Source of the DNA: an uncultured Salinimicrobium sp.
Lineage (GTDB): Bacteria > Bacteroidota > Bacteroidia > Flavobacteriales > Flavobacteriaceae
Assembly: GCA_946887025.1 (NCBI GenBank)
Contig: CAMPJY010000086.1
Location: 1-11,354, forward strand
Direction: 5' to 3'
Length of the DNA: 11,354 bases
A program made the translations under genes and the position numbers. Below the pieces are notes generated by a model. It worked only from the letters and a program-made list of their open reading frames with translations, was not told the DNA's origin and made no database searches. Of the stretch, positions 8,007 to 11,354 are shown one piece after another (the first letter of the stretch is position 1; each line of letters opens with the position of its first letter).

Positions 8007-8015
8007 TAGTTTCTA

Positions 8016-8726
8016 ATGCCAGACACCAAATTACTACCCCAGGATCATTACCTGCAGAAGGATAAAATGTATGTGGCTACCGATTGTATCATTTTCGGGT
8101 TTGACGCAGGGACTCTTAAACTGCTGGTATTCAAAAGGAGAATAGAACCTCTGAAAGGCGCCTGGTCCTTAATTGGTAGTTTCGTAAAACTGGAAGAAGA
8201 TGTAGCAGGGGCGGCGGCCAGGGTACTGGAGGAAATCACGGGATTGGAAAATGTTTTTCTGGAAGAGCTTAAATCTTATGGCGCTGCAGATAGGGATCCG
8301 GGATTCAGGTGTATCTCCATTGCGCATTTTGCGCTGATCAGGATCAACGACTATGACAAGGAACTTGTGGAGCGGCACGGGGCCGTATGGTTTGAAATTG
8401 ACAAGCTGCCAGAACTGGTGCTGGATCATAATCAGATGGTGCAGGATGCGCTGGAAAGATTAAAGGCTAAAGCCAGATTTCAGCCGATTGGATTTGAACT
8501 GCTCCCGATGAAATTCACTATTCCTCAACTGCAGTTATTATACGAAGCTATATACCAAAAACCGCTGGACACTCGGAATTTCAGAAAAAAGGTGCTGTCA
8601 TTGAATGTGCTTGTGAAACTGGAGGAGAAGGACAAGACCACCTCCAAAAGAGGGGCTTTCCTTTATAAATTTGATGACAGAAATTACCAGAAGCTTTTAA
8701 AATCCGGTTTTAATTTCGAAATATAA
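8016..8726 (+). CDS. Nudix-fold transcriptional regulator (NrtR/AraR-like) with degenerate Nudix box
   Basis: A 236-residue protein with a Nudix domain at about residues 18-150 and a C-terminal region at about 160-236 that resembles the winged helix of NrtR-type regulators (FTIPQLQLLYEAIY, then RNFRKKVLSLNVLV, and the wing-like RGAFLYKFD). The Nudix box should read GX5EX7REUXEEXGU. Here the segment starting at S55 keeps E61, R69, E73 and G76, but the first G is S55, the Glu after Arg is V70 and the last Glu of the EE pair is I74. Loss of metal-binding glutamates argues against hydrolase activity and for a ligand sensor. In Bacteroidota, Nudix-fold regulators such as the arabinose-responsive AraR of Bacteroides are known. 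Being divergent from galKT, it probably responds to galactose or a Leloir intermediate. An alternative start is M18 (8067). The ligand and direction of control are unknown. Confidence 0.85.
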   Translation: MPDTKLLPQDHYLQKDKMYVATDCIIFGFDAGTLKLLVFKRRIEPLKGAWSLIGSFVKLEEDVAGAAARVLEEITGLENVFLEELKSYGAADRDPGFRCISIAHFALIRINDYDKELVERHGAVWFEIDKLPELVLDHNQMVQDALERLKAKARFQPIGFELLPMKFTIPQLQLLYEAIYQKPLDTRNFRKKVLSLNVLVKLEEKDKTTSKRGAFLYKFDDRNYQKLLKSGFNFEI

Positions 8727-8764
8727 AAATATTAGTAATAATTACATTAAATAGAACTAAAATT

Positions 8765-9658
8765 ATGGAGCAACCAATTAACAGACGGGCAGTAATAAAG
8801 AATCTTGCCCTTGGCACAGGGGCCCTAGGGCTGGGAGGGATGATGAGTTCATTTTCTTCTCTGGAGATGCTTAAAAAATCAATTCCTGCCGGTGCGAATG
8901 ACAGGATCAATCATTCCGTCTGCAAATGGTGTTTCCCGGATATTCCCCTGGTTGAATTCGCGCAGGAATGCGTAAAGCTGGGAATTTCAGCTATAGACCT
9001 GCTCAAGCCTTCAGAATGGGATACCGTGGAAAAACATGGACTGGTCTGTTCCATGGCTACTGATGATTTTGCAGCGATCGAGGATGGTTTTAACGATCGC
9101 GCCAACCATACAGAGCTGCAGGAAAAATATCGGGAGCTTATCGATAAAGCTGCCTCCCACAATATAAAGAATGTCATCTGTTTTTCAGGGAACCGCAGGG
9201 GAATGGATGATTCAACAGGGATAGCGAACTGTGCCGAAGGTCTTATTCCTCTTTTGGATTACGCTGCTGAGAAACAGGTAAACCTTGTGATGGAATTGCT
9301 GAACAGCAAGGTTGACCATCACGATTATATGTGTGACCATACGGAATGGGGAGTTGCTCTGGCCAAGGAAATGGGACGTGACAATTTCAAACTGCTTTAC
9401 GATATCTACCATATGCAGATCATGGAAGGGGATGTTATCGCTACCATAAGAAAACATCATGAATACATTAATCACTATCACACTGCAGGAGTTCCCGGAA
9501 GGAATGAGATCAACGAAACCCAGGAACTCAATTATCCGGCTATTATTAAGGCCATTGCCGACACAGGTTTTGATGGCTTTCTTGCCCAGGAATTCGTTCC
9601 TACCTATGAAAATGAACTGGCAGCTTTGGAAGAGGCTATAAAGATCTGTGATGTATAA
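8765..9658 (+). CDS. Tat-exported TIM-barrel sugar isomerase, hydroxypyruvate isomerase-like
   Basis: A 297-residue protein of the xylose isomerase-like TIM-barrel group, closest in motif pattern to hydroxypyruvate isomerase (Hyi). The region YDIYHMQIMEGD (212-223) is a Hyi hallmark and is followed by HYHTAGVPGRNE (237-248). Probable metal ligands are E177 (VMELLN), D213, H239 and E276 (AQEFVP), with E177 and E276 also the likely catalytic pair. The N-terminus carries a twin-arginine signal: NRRAVIK at residues 6-12, then a hydrophobic Gly/Ala/Leu stretch to about residue 30. Export is unexpected for a classic Hyi, so the true substrate is probably another sugar or keto-sugar. The gene lies 38 nt after the regulator gene on the same strand and overlaps the next gene by 8 nt. 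The fold is certain; the reaction is not known. Confidence 0.85.
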   Translation: MEQPINRRAVIKNLALGTGALGLGGMMSSFSSLEMLKKSIPAGANDRINHSVCKWCFPDIPLVEFAQECVKLGISAIDLLKPSEWDTVEKHGLVCSMATDDFAAIEDGFNDRANHTELQEKYRELIDKAASHNIKNVICFSGNRRGMDDSTGIANCAEGLIPLLDYAAEKQVNLVMELLNSKVDHHDYMCDHTEWGVALAKEMGRDNFKLLYDIYHMQIMEGDVIATIRKHHEYINHYHTAGVPGRNEINETQELNYPAIIKAIADTGFDGFLAQEFVPTYENELAALEEAIKICDV

Positions 9659-11354
9659 GCGAAATACTTATATAGGGAGTAGCAAATTTGCTAGGGTTGG
9701 ACTGCTATTTCTGGCATTATTCCTTGGTTCCTTCTCGCTGGCTGCTCAAAAGGACCCAGTAAAAGGGAATGTATATGTAGATGAGGCCGGGGTGATGCGC
9801 TGGGGTCATAACAAAGCCGAGGTGGAAGGTTTTGGTGTAAACTATTCGGTCCCTTTCGCCCATGCCTTTCGGACTGCAGAAAAGCTGGGAATCGATGTTA
9901 AGGAGGCTATTGACAAGGATGTGTATCATTTCTCCCGACTGGATTTCGACCTTTTCCGTATCCACGTCTGGGATACGGAGATAAGTGATGAGGAGGGGAA
10001 TCTTCTTGAGAATGAACACCTGGATGCGTTTGATTATCTTCTGCAAAAGCTGAAGGAGAAAGGGATCAATTATGTCATTACTCCAATAGCTTATTGGGGG
10101 AATGGCTGGCCCGAACCTGATGAAGATACTCCGGGGTTCTCCAATAAATACGGGAAAGAGAACAGCTTAACCGATCCTGCGGCTATTGAAGCCCAGGAAA
10201 ACTACTTATACCAGTTCCTGAATCATGTGAACCCGTATACCGGTACAGCTTATAAGGATGAGCCGAATCTCATAGCTTTTGAGATCAGCAATGAACCTCA
10301 TCATAAAGGCACCCCCGAAGAGGTAACGGCTTTTATAGAAAAGATGGTCACCTCCATGAAGAAAACGGGTACTGAAAAGCCTATATTCTATAATATCAGC
10401 CACAGCGTTCATCTGGCAGAGGCTTATTTTGATGCCGGGATAGACGGGGGAACTTTTCAATGGTATCCCACGGGCCTGGGATTTCAGAAAGAGCTGGAGG
10501 GGAACCTGCTGCCCAACGTCAACGAATATGAGATTCCCTTTGATTCAGTTATTAAAGCCAATGGAGGAGGGAAACTGGTTTATGAATTCGATGCGGCGGA
10601 TGTGAATAAATCCTATATGTATCCTGCCATGGCGCGAAGTTTCCGGGAAGCAGGAATGCAGATCGCCACGCATTTTGCGTATGACCCCACTTATATGGCC
10701 TTTGCCAATACTGAGTACAATACGCATTACATGAACCTGGCTTATGCTCCCAGTAAGGCCCTGGCCCTTATGATAAGCGGAAAAGTGTTCCATGAAATTC
10801 CCATGAACAAGGATCTGGGAACGTATCCGCAGAACCTGGAGTTCCAGGATTTCCTGATTTCCTATCCGGATGACCTTGCAATATATAATTCTGCAGAAGA
10901 GTTTGTTTATACCAATTCCAATACGGAGACGCCCAAAAATATCAGGTCTCTGGAAAAGATTGCAGGATTCGGAAATTCACAGGTGGTAAAATATGAAGGC
11001 AAGGGAGCTTATTTTCTTGATAAACTAAATGAAGGGGAATGGCGGCTTGAAGTCATGCCTGATGCCATTGTGGTGGATAACCTTTTTGGAAAGAACAGTC
11101 TCGATAAAACGGTGGCAGTCATTAATTGGAGGCCGTGGGAGATGAACCTCGATTTACCAGATTTGGGCACCAATTATAGTGTTACAGCCATACATGAGGG
11201 CAATAATCTGTCTGTAGAAGCGGTAGAAGGAAGTTTCCGGATCAGTCCGGGTACCTATATCGTCACCAGAAAAGGGAAAAAACCTTCTCTCGAGCCTGAA
11301 GCGAAGTGGGAGGGAGGCCGCCTGAATGATTTTACGGCTCCTGCTACCACTGTT
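9651..11354 (+). CDS. Secreted clan GH-A (GH5-like) glycoside hydrolase-like protein, 3' end outside window
   Basis: The frame is open from ATG 9651 to the window end (568 codons, no stop), so the gene is truncated here. It begins inside the last codons of the isomerase gene (8-nt overlap), implying coupled translation. Residues 1-32 form a Sec signal peptide (basic KR and KFAR, hydrophobic LLFLALFLGSF, likely cleavage at SLAA-Q). Residues about 40-380 look like a clan GH-A (beta/alpha)8 barrel: FRIHVWD with R103, FEISNEPHH with N214-E215 as the probable acid/base, FQWYPTG near 269-275, and LVYEFDAAD with E312 as the probable nucleophile. Residues about 480-540 resemble the C-terminal beta-sandwich of such enzymes (AVINWRPWEM to GTYIVTRKGKK), and another segment then begins. 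A beta-glycosidase acting on extracellular glycans is likely; the exact GH family and substrate are not decided by what I can see. Confidence 0.85.
   Translation, partial: MYKRNTYIGSSKFARVGLLFLALFLGSFSLAAQKDPVKGNVYVDEAGVMRWGHNKAEVEGFGVNYSVPFAHAFRTAEKLGIDVKEAIDKDVYHFSRLDFDLFRIHVWDTEISDEEGNLLENEHLDAFDYLLQKLKEKGINYVITPIAYWGNGWPEPDEDTPGFSNKYGKENSLTDPAAIEAQENYLYQFLNHVNPYTGTAYKDEPNLIAFEISNEPHHKGTPEEVTAFIEKMVTSMKKTGTEKPIFYNISHSVHLAEAYFDAGIDGGTFQWYPTGLGFQKELEGNLLPNVNEYEIPFDSVIKANGGGKLVYEFDAADVNKSYMYPAMARSFREAGMQIATHFAYDPTYMAFANTEYNTHYMNLAYAPSKALALMISGKVFHEIPMNKDLGTYPQNLEFQDFLISYPDDLAIYNSAEEFVYTNSNTETPKNIRSLEKIAGFGNSQVVKYEGKGAYFLDKLNEGEWRLEVMPDAIVVDNLFGKNSLDKTVAVINWRPWEMNLDLPDLGTNYSVTAIHEGNNLSVEAVEGSFRISPGTYIVTRKGKKPSLEPEAKWEGGRLNDFTAPATTV

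Larger units (their letters stand above)
7891..8015. promoter_or_regulatory. Divergent control region between galK and the Nudix-fold regulator gene
   Basis: This is 125 bases of very AT-rich DNA separating two divergent start codons. It contains a probable galK promoter element (7936-7943, minus strand), a perfect inverted repeat (7992-8006), and the heptamer TTTTGTA twice (7953-7959 and 7992-7998, 39 bp apart). No ORF is visible. The plus-strand promoter is unclear; TATTTTG at 7951-7957 is one base short of the TAnnTTTG pattern. Its position makes it the natural site for control of both transcripts. Confidence 0.7.

Noticed and set aside
8016..8726. Nudix-fold protein considered as an ADP-ribose or NTP pyrophosphatase
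   Set aside because: Two glutamates of the Nudix box are replaced (V70, I74), the C-terminal extension resembles a winged helix, and the context is divergent to a sugar operon, all favouring a regulator.
1..11354. Search for mobile elements, CRISPR arrays, defence systems, tRNAs and rRNAs
   Set aside because: No transposase or integrase motifs, no regularly spaced repeats, no terminal inverted repeats with duplications, and no RNA gene signatures were seen; the window reads as ordinary metabolic chromosome.

Overview
The window looks like chromosomal DNA of a Bacteroidota member, most likely a marine or environmental Flavobacteriaceae-type bacterium. The evidence is AT-rich intergenic DNA, weak Shine-Dalgarno signals, a perfect TAnnTTTG-type (-7) element in front of galK, a lipoprotein signal ending in LILGC, and protein families typical of that phylum (a Nudix-fold sugar regulator, a Tat-targeted TIM-barrel isomerase, a secreted clan GH-A-like protein). 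The taxonomic call is inference from sequence style, not from a database search.

Layout. (1) 1-3822, plus strand: the C-terminal part of a CocE/NonD-type serine hydrolase, a DUF885 lipoprotein (putative metallopeptidase), and aldose 1-epimerase (galM) starting almost directly at the DUF885 stop. (2) 3964-5640, plus strand: a 558-residue Na+/sugar symporter very similar to Vibrio SGLT. (3) 5655-5690: a strong bidirectional terminator between convergent genes. (4) 7890-5711, minus strand: galK and galT, whose stop and start share one base. (5) 7891-8015: a divergent control region with a likely galK promoter and a perfect inverted repeat. (6) 8016-8726, plus strand: a Nudix-fold protein with a broken catalytic box and a C-terminal region resembling a winged helix, probably the transcriptional regulator of the locus. 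(7) 8765 to the window end, plus strand: a Tat-signal-bearing hydroxypyruvate-isomerase-like TIM barrel, overlapped by 8 nt by a secreted glycoside-hydrolase-like gene that is cut off at the right edge.

How they fit together. The core is a galactose uptake and Leloir module: Na+-driven import (SGLT), anomer interconversion (GalM), phosphorylation (GalK) and uridylyl transfer (GalT). UDP-galactose 4-epimerase (galE) is not in the window and must be supplied from elsewhere. The Nudix-fold gene is divergent from galKT and is the obvious candidate repressor or activator. The secreted hydrolase and exported isomerase downstream could release or process extracellular sugars that feed the module, but that link rests on position only. 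The two hydrolase/peptidase genes at the left edge have no evident metabolic tie to galactose. No RNA genes, CRISPR arrays, insertion sequences or phage genes were seen, and no gene-free stretch exceeds 300 bases.
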